Assembly (NCBI GenBank): GCA_044867645.1
Contig: JBIOVI010000045.1
Coordinates: forward strand, 13,676 to 77,675
Length of the DNA stretch: 64,000 nt
Direction: 5' to 3'
From: VRUE01 sp044867645
GTDB taxonomy: Bacteria > Actinomycetota > Thermoleophilia > Solirubrobacterales > 70-9
The notes under the pieces are model-generated. The model was not told where the DNA came from and searched no databases. It saw only the letters and a list, made by a program, of their open reading frames with translations. Below, piece after piece: positions 18,030 to 26,135 of this stretch (positions within the stretch are counted from its first letter, which is position 1; every line of letters starts with the position of its first letter). A program made the position numbers and the translations under genes.

Positions 18030-18719
18030 TCAAGCTTCGAGCATGGACAGCCGGGTTCGCTCACGCTCTTCAGCGGCGCCCTCGGCGCCCAGGAAAGGCA
18101 GCGTGATCCAGAACATCAGGTCCGGAAGCCGGCTTGGCAAGCGGGCTGAGGCCCCATGGAGGATCTCGCTGTAGAGCAGCTCGTTGATGCCACCGGCAAG
18201 CGAGAGCGAGGTGATCCCCGGCAGCTCGACCGACGTCTCGGCGCGGCCGGCGTCCAGGAATCCGGTGAATTGGCGCAGCGCCGCGTCCCGTCGAGCCAGC
18301 GCCTTCGGCCCGGCGGCCAGCACCTCGACGATCGCGAAGCGACCCTCGTCGGGGTGCTCGGCGAGATGTTTCAGCAGCTCGCCCAGACCGGCGGCGACGC
18401 GCTCCGCCCAGGGAGAGCCCGGCTTCGACTCGAATCCCCGCGCCGTATCGCCAAGCAGGTTGCCAAGCAGAACGTCATAGGCGGCGAGGAAGCAGTCCTC
18501 CTTGCTGGCGAACAGCTCATAGAACGTCTTTCTCGACACTCCGGCAACGCCAATCACGTCCACGACGCGCGTCTCGGGGTAGCCTCGCTCGGCGACGACT
18601 TCGATCATCGCCTGCAGAATTCGACGCCGCTGGGACTCCGTCACCGCCTCCCGCGGTAGCCCGTGACGACCCCTCGGCAGTCGCTCGTTCACCTTAGCGG
18701 TGCGTCTACCGGAAGCCAC
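18030..18719 (-). CDS. TetR/AcrR-family transcriptional regulator
   Basis: The 229-residue product has the N-terminal TetR helix-turn-helix (residues about 27-75): RILQAMIEVVAERGYPETRV, VDVIGVAGVSRKTFYELFAS and KEDCFLAAYD. The C-terminal ligand-binding part has no recognisable specificity. TetR repressors usually control a neighbouring gene and often their own. An imperfect palindrome lies 16-41 bases upstream of the start and is a candidate operator. Its neighbours on the mce side are secreted paralogs, so control of that locus is plausible but unproven. A long basic N-terminal extension (MASGRRTAKVNERLPRGRHG) precedes the DNA-binding domain. Confidence 0.92.
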   Translation of the reverse strand: MASGRRTAKVNERLPRGRHGLPREAVTESQRRRILQAMIEVVAERGYPETRVVDVIGVAGVSRKTFYELFASKEDCFLAAYDVLLGNLLGDTARGFESKPGSPWAERVAAGLGELLKHLAEHPDEGRFAIVEVLAAGPKALARRDAALRQFTGFLDAGRAETSVELPGITSLSLAGGINELLYSEILHGASARLPSRLPDLMFWITLPFLGAEGAAEERERTRLSMLEA

Positions 18720-18734
18720 ACCAAGACTCTAGAC

Positions 18735-18760
18735 CAGGAGGCGCGAAATCGCGACTCCTG
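18735..18760. promoter_or_regulatory. Palindrome, candidate TetR operator or purA terminator
   Basis: CAGGAG-G-CGCGA-AA-TCGCG-A-CTCCTG is a 26-base near-perfect palindrome with one mismatched pair. It lies between the purA stop (18780) and the TetR start (18719). The size and position fit a TetR operator. As RNA it could also form a hairpin ending the purA transcript, but no T run follows on the minus strand. Confidence 0.5.
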
Positions 18761-18779
18761 TACCCCGGCGTTTCTCCGT

Positions 18780-20156
<1,377 letters not shown>

Positions 20157-20231
20157 ATCGGGAAGAGATTGTGCCTGGTTGACGCATCTGGCGTGCGCCG
20201 ACCCTGCTCGGCCAACTGCGCCCCCCGTGGG

Positions 20232-20963
20232 CTAGTAAGGGGCCTTCTCGAGTCGCCGATCCACTCCAAACAACGGGACTTGCTCACAGGTCTCGGTCAG
20301 CCGAGAGACCGTTCGCCCGCCGATCTGCTCTTCGAGCTTGTCCACGGTGAGATTGGTCGTCAGCATGACTGAACGCTCATCTTCGTATCGCTCGTTGACG
20401 AGCGCGTATAGCTGCTCAAGGACCCAGTCGGAGCGCTTCTCAGCACCGAAGTCATCGATGTGGAGCAGGTCCACCGCGGTGAGACGCTCGAAAAAGGCGG
20501 CATACGAATCTCCGCCAGGCTCTGTGTCATAGGTGCGGCGAATACGCGCAAGCAGTTTCGGCAGTGAATAGATCGCTACCGAATGGCCTTTCTCCAGGGC
20601 TTCCTTCGAAACGAGCATCGCGAGGGTCGTCTTGCCAGTGCCCGTATCTCCGAAGAGCCAAAGTCCTTGGCCCGCCTCCAGGTTCGAATCCAGGTTGTCG
20701 ATGAATGCGCGTACCTTCCCGACAGCCTCTCTCGTCTCGGCATTGCGCGCCATGTCGCCTATTGGGGGGCGGTCGAAGGAGACGCCGCGGTAGCGAGGGG
20801 GGATCACAGACGCCACGCCACGCACGCGGCCCCGCCGCAGGCGCTGCTCCCGGCACTCGCATGGACGCGCAACGTCCTCGGGGCCGAGGATCCAGCCCGA
20901 TCCGTCGCAGACCCCCAGCGGACAGACCTGCTCGGCAAACGGTTCGCTGCGCGCAGTGGCCAT
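20232..20963 (-). CDS. DnaC/IstB-type ATPase, probable replicative helicase loader
   Basis: The 243-residue AAA+ ATPase has a Cys cluster at residues 14, 19, 35 and 37 (CPLGVC, then PCEC) that looks metal-binding, as in many DnaC/DnaI-like proteins. Walker A is GDTGTGKTT and Walker B is LLHIDDFGAE, followed by a sensor-like LTTNLT and an Arg-rich GGRTVSRL. Its start shares one base with the dnaB stop (TGATG), which strongly suggests it loads that helicase. The IstB transposition ATPase is the alternative, but no transposase is near. Most actinobacteria are thought to use DciA for this job, so the pairing deserves note. Confidence 0.85.
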   Translation of the reverse strand: MATARSEPFAEQVCPLGVCDGSGWILGPEDVARPCECREQRLRRGRVRGVASVIPPRYRGVSFDRPPIGDMARNAETREAVGKVRAFIDNLDSNLEAGQGLWLFGDTGTGKTTLAMLVSKEALEKGHSVAIYSLPKLLARIRRTYDTEPGGDSYAAFFERLTAVDLLHIDDFGAEKRSDWVLEQLYALVNERYEDERSVMLTTNLTVDKLEEQIGGRTVSRLTETCEQVPLFGVDRRLEKAPY

Positions 20964-22387
20964 CAGAAGTCAGGCCCCGCGCTGACGGCGTCTTCGAGCG
21001 GCGGCCCTTCGCCGGCGGGCTGCTCGACCGGCCTCTCGTGGCCGCTGTGATCGGCGAATTTCGGGAAGCGATCGAGGAAGACCAATTTCGGCGAGCCGAT
21101 CGGCCCGTTCCTATGCTTGGCGATGATCACGTCGGCCAGCCCGTCGGGCTCATCTTCAGGATCGCGGTAGTAGTCCTCGCGATAGAGAAAGGCAACGACG
21201 TCGGCGTCCTGCTCGATCGATCCGGACTCGCGCAGGTCCGAGAGCATCGGCTTTGGCGGATGACGCTGCTCGGGGGCGCGGGAGAGCTGGGAGATCGCCA
21301 GCACCGGTACCTCCAGCTCACGAGCGAGGATCTTCAGGCCACGGCTCATCTGGCCGACCTGCTCTACCCGGTTGGCGCGGGGGTCGTCGGCGCGCATCAG
21401 CTGTAGGTAGTCGACGATCACCAGGCCGAGCCCCCCCTGATCCTGGGTCTGCGCGTGCAGGCGCCGCGCCTTTGCCCGCAGGTCGAGCAGGCCGAGGTCG
21501 GAGGAGTCGTCGAACCACAGCGGCGCCTCCTCCAGCTCGTTGCAGGCTCGCACCACCTTGGGCCAGTCCTTCTGCGCGACTTGGCCCTTGCGCAGCTTGT
21601 CTCCGGAGATCCGCGCCCGGCAGGCGATGAAGCGCTGCGCCAGCTCCACCTCCGACATCTCCAAGGAGAAGAAGGCGACAGGCATCTGGCGCTTCACCGC
21701 CACGTTCTCGGCGATGTTGGCGACGATCGCGCTCTTCCCCATCGCCGGCCGCGCGGCGACGATGATCAGGTTGCCGGGCTGGAAGCCGCCCGTGATCGCG
21801 TCGATATCGCGGAAGCCGGAGGGAGTGCCGGTCAGCTCGAGCTCGCCGGTCGAGAGCTTCTCCAGCCGGTCGACCTCGTCGTGGAGAATCTCCGAGAGCA
21901 GGCGGAAGTCGCTTGCCTGCTCTTTGTGGGCGACGTCGAAGAGCAGCTTCTCGGCCCGCTCGGAGAGTTCGCGCGGCTCGCCGTCGCGCTCGTGCACCCA
22001 GCCCTGGATCTCCTGTCCGGCACCGAGCAGGCGCCGCAACAGCGAGTTCTGCTGGACGATCTCGGCATAGTGCTTGGCGTTGCCGGCCGCCGGCACCTTG
22101 GCGGCCAGCTCGGAGACGTAGTGCTTGCCCCCCGCCGCGTCGATCTCGTTGCGCTGGACCAGTGCCTCGCTGACGCTGAGCTCGTCGACGGGCTTGGAGG
22201 CGGCGTAGAGGTCATGGGCACAGCGGAAGATCGCCGCGTGCTTCTCGAGGTAGAAGTCTTCGGCGTTGAGCTTGACCTCGTCGATGACGCGGCTCAGCGC
22301 CGGCTCGGCGACCAGCATCGCCCCCAGCACCGACTCCTCAGCCTCGATGTTCTGGGGCGGAACGTGGGTTGCGGATGGCTGGGGCAT
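20963..22387 (-). CDS. dnaB: Replicative DNA helicase DnaB
   Basis: The 474-residue helicase unwinds DNA at the replication fork. The N-terminal domain (residues about 8-110) begins PPQNIEAEESVLGAML. The RecA-like domain holds Walker A ARPAMGKSAI (usually ARPSMGKTA), FFSLEMS, Walker B LVIVDYLQLM and DLRESGSIEQDADVV near the end. No intein is present. It is followed by a loader gene in a TGATG overlap. Upstream on the same strand are rplI, rpsR, ssb and rpsF, a widespread bacterial order. Confidence 0.97.
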   Translation of the reverse strand: MPQPSATHVPPQNIEAEESVLGAMLVAEPALSRVIDEVKLNAEDFYLEKHAAIFRCAHDLYAASKPVDELSVSEALVQRNEIDAAGGKHYVSELAAKVPAAGNAKHYAEIVQQNSLLRRLLGAGQEIQGWVHERDGEPRELSERAEKLLFDVAHKEQASDFRLLSEILHDEVDRLEKLSTGELELTGTPSGFRDIDAITGGFQPGNLIIVAARPAMGKSAIVANIAENVAVKRQMPVAFFSLEMSEVELAQRFIACRARISGDKLRKGQVAQKDWPKVVRACNELEEAPLWFDDSSDLGLLDLRAKARRLHAQTQDQGGLGLVIVDYLQLMRADDPRANRVEQVGQMSRGLKILARELEVPVLAISQLSRAPEQRHPPKPMLSDLRESGSIEQDADVVAFLYREDYYRDPEDEPDGLADVIIAKHRNGPIGSPKLVFLDRFPKFADHSGHERPVEQPAGEGPPLEDAVSAGPDF

Positions 22388-22567
22388 CTAGGTTCTAGTT
22401 AAGGGGAGCCGGCGGCGGATTTCCCACCCGCTCCAAGCAAACCAGAGCGTGGCCCCAGCGTCGGAAGCGTGTCTGCAATTGGCGAAGGAATCTTCCGGGC
22501 GAAAGTCGTTGCAGAAATTTTTCACTGCGCGCGGCACGTGCGACACCGAAGCTTTTAGGCTGCAATC

Positions 22568-22837
22568 ATGGAGGCGATGAGGGAGCGCTGGACAGACGAC
22601 CGGATGGACGACCTCAACGGGAAGGTCGACGTTCTGCGGACGGAGATGAAGACCGAATTCGCCGCGGTTCGGGGCGAGATGAACAGGGGCTTCGACAAGA
22701 TCGACGAACGCTTCGAGAAAGTCGACGAGCGCTTCGAAGCAATGATGGACCGCCTCTACTCGATGCAGCGCACGATGATCCAGTTCTGCGGCGTTGCTCT
22801 AGCTGCCCTGTTCGGGTTTATCGCTACTCAGATATAG
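22568..22837 (+). CDS. Small coiled-coil protein with C-terminal membrane helix
   Basis: The 89-residue product lies on the plus strand within a minus-strand run. Residues 10-60 form short acidic/basic repeats (VRGEMNRGFDKIDERFEKVD) typical of coiled coils, and the C-terminus is one membrane helix (IQFCGVALAALFGFIATQI). Similar tail-anchored coiled-coil proteins occur widely but have no defined role. Its last 10 bases overlap the end of the convergent membrane gene. The heptad-like structure supports a real gene, but no family function can be assigned. Confidence 0.65.
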   Translation: MEAMRERWTDDRMDDLNGKVDVLRTEMKTEFAAVRGEMNRGFDKIDERFEKVDERFEAMMDRLYSMQRTMIQFCGVALAALFGFIATQI

Positions 22838-23529
22838 GACTCGGGCGGCGGGATCTGCCCGGCCGCCGTCTGTCGCTGCTCGCCGCGGCGCAGCATGCGC
22901 TGGGTGAGGATCGCGATGCTGAGGGTCGCCGTCGCACCGAGGCTGAGCTGGACGCTGAGCAGACCCTCGCGGGTCCAGTAGACGTCGCGTAGGTCGAGCA
23001 ACAGCGCCGCCTCGTCGAAGGTGAGCCCCATGCCGGCGCCCATCGGGATCGCCAGACGGTCCTCGAGGGCGTCGTTGTCGGTCAGCAATGCCGCAGTGCC
23101 GGAGCTGAAGGCGAGCAGGATGCCGGGAACGAAGTGATGGATATGACGGCCACCGACCCGCACGTTTTCGAATGGCCACCAGCGGTCGCGAATCCCCCAA
23201 GTCGAGATTCGCACCAGCGCGAAGGCGCCGAGGAAGCCGGCAAGTAGGTTGAAGAGGACCGTCTCGCTACGCGGCGTTGCTGCGTAGCCGCTGACCGCGA
23301 CATTGACCGTGTCGAGCGCTGCCGCTGGCGCCGCCTCTACCAGCGCCCCACCGTCATGTGGATCGTGGGTGCGGCGTCGCAACATCCGGGCGAACTGACC
23401 CGCAAGCACCGTCCCGGCCCCGCTCAGGGCGACTGCGGCTAGCGCTACCGTGGCCCGCTCCGATCGCGCCCAGCCGAACCGCGTCCTCGCTCTGGCGCGG
23501 CGCGTCAGCCGAGTGGGAAAACCCCGCAG
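22828..23529 (-). CDS. Polytopic membrane protein, function unknown
   Basis: Up to four membrane segments are visible: ATVALAAVALSGAGTVLAGQ, VLFNLLAGFLGAFALV, FVPGILLAFSSGTAALL and LSLGATATLSIAILT. A conserved-looking GGRHIHHFVPG sits before the third. The only standard start (GTG at 23409) would cut the first helix. In the same frame directly after the rplI stop there is a CTG at 23529, six bases after GAGGAG, that would keep a basic N-terminus and the whole helix. I give that start, with doubt. The gene follows rplI with no gap. I do not recognise the family. Confidence 0.7.
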   Translation of the reverse strand: MRGFPTRLTRRARARTRFGWARSERATVALAAVALSGAGTVLAGQFARMLRRRTHDPHDGGALVEAAPAAALDTVNVAVSGYAATPRSETVLFNLLAGFLGAFALVRISTWGIRDRWWPFENVRVGGRHIHHFVPGILLAFSSGTAALLTDNDALEDRLAIPMGAGMGLTFDEAALLLDLRDVYWTREGLLSVQLSLGATATLSIAILTQRMLRRGEQRQTAAGQIPPPESYI

Positions 23530-23985
23530 CTAGCTCTCCTCGGCGGCGATGATCGTCTTAACCGTGGCGACCGTGCCATCGGCCAGCTCGATCTCCACCA
23601 TATGAGTGCCGATCTCCCTGAGCGGCTGCTCGAGGCGGACTTTGCGGCGATCGATGCGCAGGTCGCGTGCCTCGCGGATCGCGTCGACGATCTCCTTGGC
23701 GCCGACTGAGCCGAACAGCTTGCCGCCGTCGTCTGCCCGCTGTTGGATCGTCAGCACCGTCTTGGAGAGCAAAGAGGCCGCCTGCTCTTCCCGCTCCGCC
23801 CGCGCCCGCTCGGCCTTTTCGGCCGCTGCCTGACGCTGCTGGGCCTGCTCCAGCGCACCGGGGGTAGCCGGCGCCGCGAGCTTGCGAGGTATCAGATAGT
23901 TGCGCAGGTAGCCGGGGGACACGTCGACCGGTTCGCCGCGCTGCCCGAGGCTCTCGACGTCCTCGAGAAGGATGGCCTGAGCCAT
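23530..23985 (-). CDS. rplI: 50S ribosomal protein L9
   Basis: The 151-residue protein has the L9 N-terminal fold (QAILLEDVESLGQRGEPVDV, PGYLRNYLIPRKLA), the central connecting helix rich in Ala, Glu and Arg, and a C-terminal RNA-binding domain (GKLFGSVGAKEIVDAI, RKVRLEQPLREIGTHMVEI). The start codon shares one base with the rpsR stop (TGATG). The last codons (GAG GAG AGC) also provide a Shine-Dalgarno sequence for the following gene. Confidence 0.97.
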   Translation of the reverse strand: MAQAILLEDVESLGQRGEPVDVSPGYLRNYLIPRKLAAPATPGALEQAQQRQAAAEKAERARAEREEQAASLLSKTVLTIQQRADDGGKLFGSVGAKEIVDAIREARDLRIDRRKVRLEQPLREIGTHMVEIELADGTVATVKTIIAAEES

Positions 23986-24254
23986 CAGCGCTCTCCGACG
24001 TAAGGCAGCAGGGCGATCTCGCGCGCCCGCTTGACCGCCACCGAGAGCTGCCGCTGGTGCTTGCGCGAAAGCCCCGTTACGCGCCGCCCACGCGTCTTCC
24101 CCTTATCGGAGAGGAAGCGACGCAGGAGGTTGAGGTCCTTGTAATCGACCGCGTCGGAGTTGATGCGCGTGTATTTACGGGGACGCACTCGCTCGGCCCC
24201 GCGTCGTCCCCGACGCGGACCTGCTGCAGCTCCGTTCTCTCTTTGCCGTGCCAT
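23985..24254 (-). CDS. rpsR: 30S ribosomal protein S18
   Basis: The 89-residue protein carries the S18 core: YKDLNLLRRFLSDKGK, then RRVTGLSRKHQRQLSVAVKR and AREIALLPYV. The N-terminus is longer and more basic than in E. coli (RQRENGAAAGPRRGRRGAER), a common trait of actinobacterial S18. No CxxC zinc motif is present, so this is the zinc-free form. It lies 29 bases after ssb and overlaps rplI. Confidence 0.96.
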   Translation of the reverse strand: MARQRENGAAAGPRRGRRGAERVRPRKYTRINSDAVDYKDLNLLRRFLSDKGKTRGRRVTGLSRKHQRQLSVAVKRAREIALLPYVGER

Positions 24255-24283
24255 AAGCGGCCCGGGATGCTACAGACCTTCCC

Positions 24284-24757
24284 TTAGAAGGGGATGTCGT
24301 CGTCCCCGCTGCCACCACTGCCAGCCGGGGCACCCTCGTAATCGGAGGTGTCAGCCGGCGTGTCGCTCTGGGGAGTGAAGCCGTTGCCATTGCCGCCGCC
24401 CCCATTGCCGTCGTCGCGCGAGCCGAGAAACTGAACGGAGTTGGCGACGATCTGTACGGCCTGCCGTTTGCCGCTGCCGTCTTTGGCCTCCCACTCACGC
24501 CAATCGAGCCGCCCTTCGATTGCCACCGGTCGGCCCTTCGACAAGTAGTTGGCGCAGTTCTCCCCCTGGGCTCCCCAGACGGTGACGTTGAAGTAGTTGG
24601 GCTTGTCGACCCATTCGCCGGTCTGACCGTCCTTGCGGCGGCTGTTGACCGCGACCCTCAGCTCGCAGACCGACGTGCCACCTCCCGTGCTGCGCAGTTC
24701 TGGGTCCTGGGTCAGATTCCCGGTGATGACCACCACGTTGATATTCGAAGCCGCCAC
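24284..24757 (-). CDS. ssb: Single-stranded DNA-binding protein
   Basis: The 157-residue protein has the N-terminal OB fold (INVVVITGNLTQDPELR, FNVTVWGAQGENCANYLSKG, AIEGRLDWREWEAKDG), a Gly/Asn-rich linker and the acidic tip DDDIPF that recruits replication and repair proteins. I chose the GTG at 24757 because GAGGAG lies eight bases upstream. The GTG at 24766 overlaps that ribosome site. Its place between rpsF and rpsR is conserved in bacteria. Confidence 0.96.
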   Translation of the reverse strand: MAASNINVVVITGNLTQDPELRSTGGGTSVCELRVAVNSRRKDGQTGEWVDKPNYFNVTVWGAQGENCANYLSKGRPVAIEGRLDWREWEAKDGSGKRQAVQIVANSVQFLGSRDDGNGGGGNGNGFTPQSDTPADTSDYEGAPAGSGGSGDDDIPF

Positions 24758-24853
24758 GGCTCTCACTCCTCAAGATCGCTTATTGAGACTCCAGTCTAAG
24801 AGCGCCGGCGGCGCAACTCTCCCCCTCAAATCCGGAATCTGCGGAAAAGGGGG

Positions 24854-25405
24854 CTACTCGGAGGAGCCCGGAGGCTCGCCCTCGGCGCTCTCAGCCGGAG
24901 GCTCGGGAGCCTCGGACTCGGCGGGGGGCTCAGGCTCGGCAGGCTCAGGCTCAGGGGTCTCGGTCTCAGCCGGAGGCTCGGCGACAGCGGTCGGGGCAGC
25001 GGCCTCAGGCGCGGCCTCGGCCGGCGCTTGGGGAGCGGCAGCTTCGGGGGGTCGCTCGCGCGACGCGCCAGGACCGGGAGCGCTGGTGGCCGGCGGAACT
25101 GTCACCGGCGTGTTGGCGTCGACTTTGAAGATGCGGAAGCGGAGCACGCCATCGGTGATCTTCAGGTTGTGGCCGAGTTGCTCGAGCAGCTCGGTTGGCG
25201 CCTCGAAGCGGAACCAGCGATAGTCGGCCTCATTGCGCTGCGCTATCTCATAGGCCAGCTTGCGCAGGCCCCAGTTGTTCTCGTGCTTGAGCGTTCCGCC
25301 GGCCTCGATCTGGCTCTTCGCCTCGTTGGCCACGCCATCGCGTCCCGCGGCGTCCCGCCCGGGATCCAGCATCAGAACCAGCTCGTATTCGCGCATTGCC
25401 GCCAA
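24854..25405 (-). CDS. rpsF: 30S ribosomal protein S6 with long acidic C-terminal tail
   Basis: Residues 1-95 are the S6 core (REYELVLMLDPGRDA, NNWGLRKLAYEI, YRWFRFEAPTELLEQLGHNL, DGVLRFRIFKV). A tail of about 80 residues made almost entirely of Ala, Pro and Glu follows (EPEPAEPEPPAESEAPEPPA), bringing the length to 183 against about 95-135 in most bacteria. E. coli S6 is polyglutamylated at its C-terminus, so an encoded acidic tail is an interesting parallel, though that link is inference. The start may be the ATG at 25405 or the one at 25396. It leads the rpsF-ssb-rpsR-rplI run. Confidence 0.95.
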   Translation of the reverse strand: MAAMREYELVLMLDPGRDAAGRDGVANEAKSQIEAGGTLKHENNWGLRKLAYEIAQRNEADYRWFRFEAPTELLEQLGHNLKITDGVLRFRIFKVDANTPVTVPPATSAPGPGASRERPPEAAAPQAPAEAAPEAAAPTAVAEPPAETETPEPEPAEPEPPAESEAPEPPAESAEGEPPGSSE

Positions 25406-25503
25406 AACGGCGTCGGACTATAGCCGCCCCCGGACGCGGGAGCCCAGCCGCATCCATATCCGATTCTCTGCGGCTGGGCGGGAGCAGAGGAGGAGGCGCC
25501 CGG

Positions 25504-26052
25504 CTAGTGCGGAGCGAACTCCATCGAGCCGTCGTCGGGCGGTTCCGATGGGGATGGAGGCGGCGGAGGAGCGGATTCGGGTATCGGCGGCGGTGTTGAC
25601 ACTGCCGCTTCAGGCGGCACGACGGACGGTTCGGACGCCACGGCGGGCGGGTCCTGTCGCGTGGTGGGGGTGCCCCGCTTGGGCTGCGACCTTCTCCGGG
25701 CAGAAGGATCTCGCCGTCGGCGAGATGGGACCTCGCCCTCCGAAGGCTCCGCCCGGCGCGAGACACCCCCACCACGCACCACCCGCCCGATGTGACTTTC
25801 CGCTCGACTGAACTTCCCCGATCGCGCTGGCGAACGCCGGTGAACAGGCGGGAACTCGCGGTCTTGCGACCCTCCCCGTGCAATCGGGACCCGCGACGGT
25901 ATCGCTGTCGTTTGAGGTAGCCCCACATCAGCGGGCAGCGGTTCGGGCACAGGTGGCTTCAGCAGCGAGGGAGCAAGCTGCAGCGCGACGAAGCCAGCAG
26001 CGACGACCGCAGCCCCCTTGGCCGCAAGCCGCCACCGAATCCGCAATCCCAT
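25504..26052 (-). CDS. Proline-rich membrane-anchored protein, uncertain
   Basis: The 182-residue frame has a basic N-terminus and a membrane helix (AAKGAAVVAAGFVALQLAPS), then a Pro-rich linker, an Arg/Ser-rich middle and a very Pro-rich C-terminus (PPPIPESAPPPPPSPSEPP). The Arg-rich middle is encoded by a 119-base nested palindrome, so part of the protein may come from an inserted structured repeat. It lies downstream of otsA on the same strand after 83 bases. I do not recognise a family. The N-terminal anchor is convincing and the rest is low complexity. Confidence 0.5.
   Translation of the reverse strand: MGLRIRWRLAAKGAAVVAAGFVALQLAPSLLKPPVPEPLPADVGLPQTTAIPSRVPIARGGSQDREFPPVHRRSPARSGKFSRAESHIGRVVRGGGVSRRAEPSEGEVPSRRRRDPSARRRSQPKRGTPTTRQDPPAVASEPSVVPPEAAVSTPPPIPESAPPPPPSPSEPPDDGSMEFAPH
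25659..25777. repeat. Nested palindromic element inside a coding frame
   Basis: GCGTGGTGGGGGTG (25659-25672) is matched by its exact reverse complement at 25764-25777. Between them lie at least two further hairpins: CCTTCT/AGAAGG around six bases, and ATCTCGCC-GTC-GGCGAGAT. The whole can fold as a cloverleaf-like structure. Such layouts are typical of REP-like or miniature elements. The name of any family is unknown to me. Confidence 0.6.
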
Positions 26053-26135
26053 AGCTGCCCAAGTTCGTAGCCAGCGCAGTTCTCCCCCAGCTCTCCGGAG
26101 ATCGCCGAGTTGCGCGAGACGGCCCCGGCCCCTAC

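Noticed and set aside
20232..20963. IstB helper ATPase of an insertion sequence
   Set aside because: No IstA transposase or terminal inverted repeats flank it, and it is coupled to dnaB.
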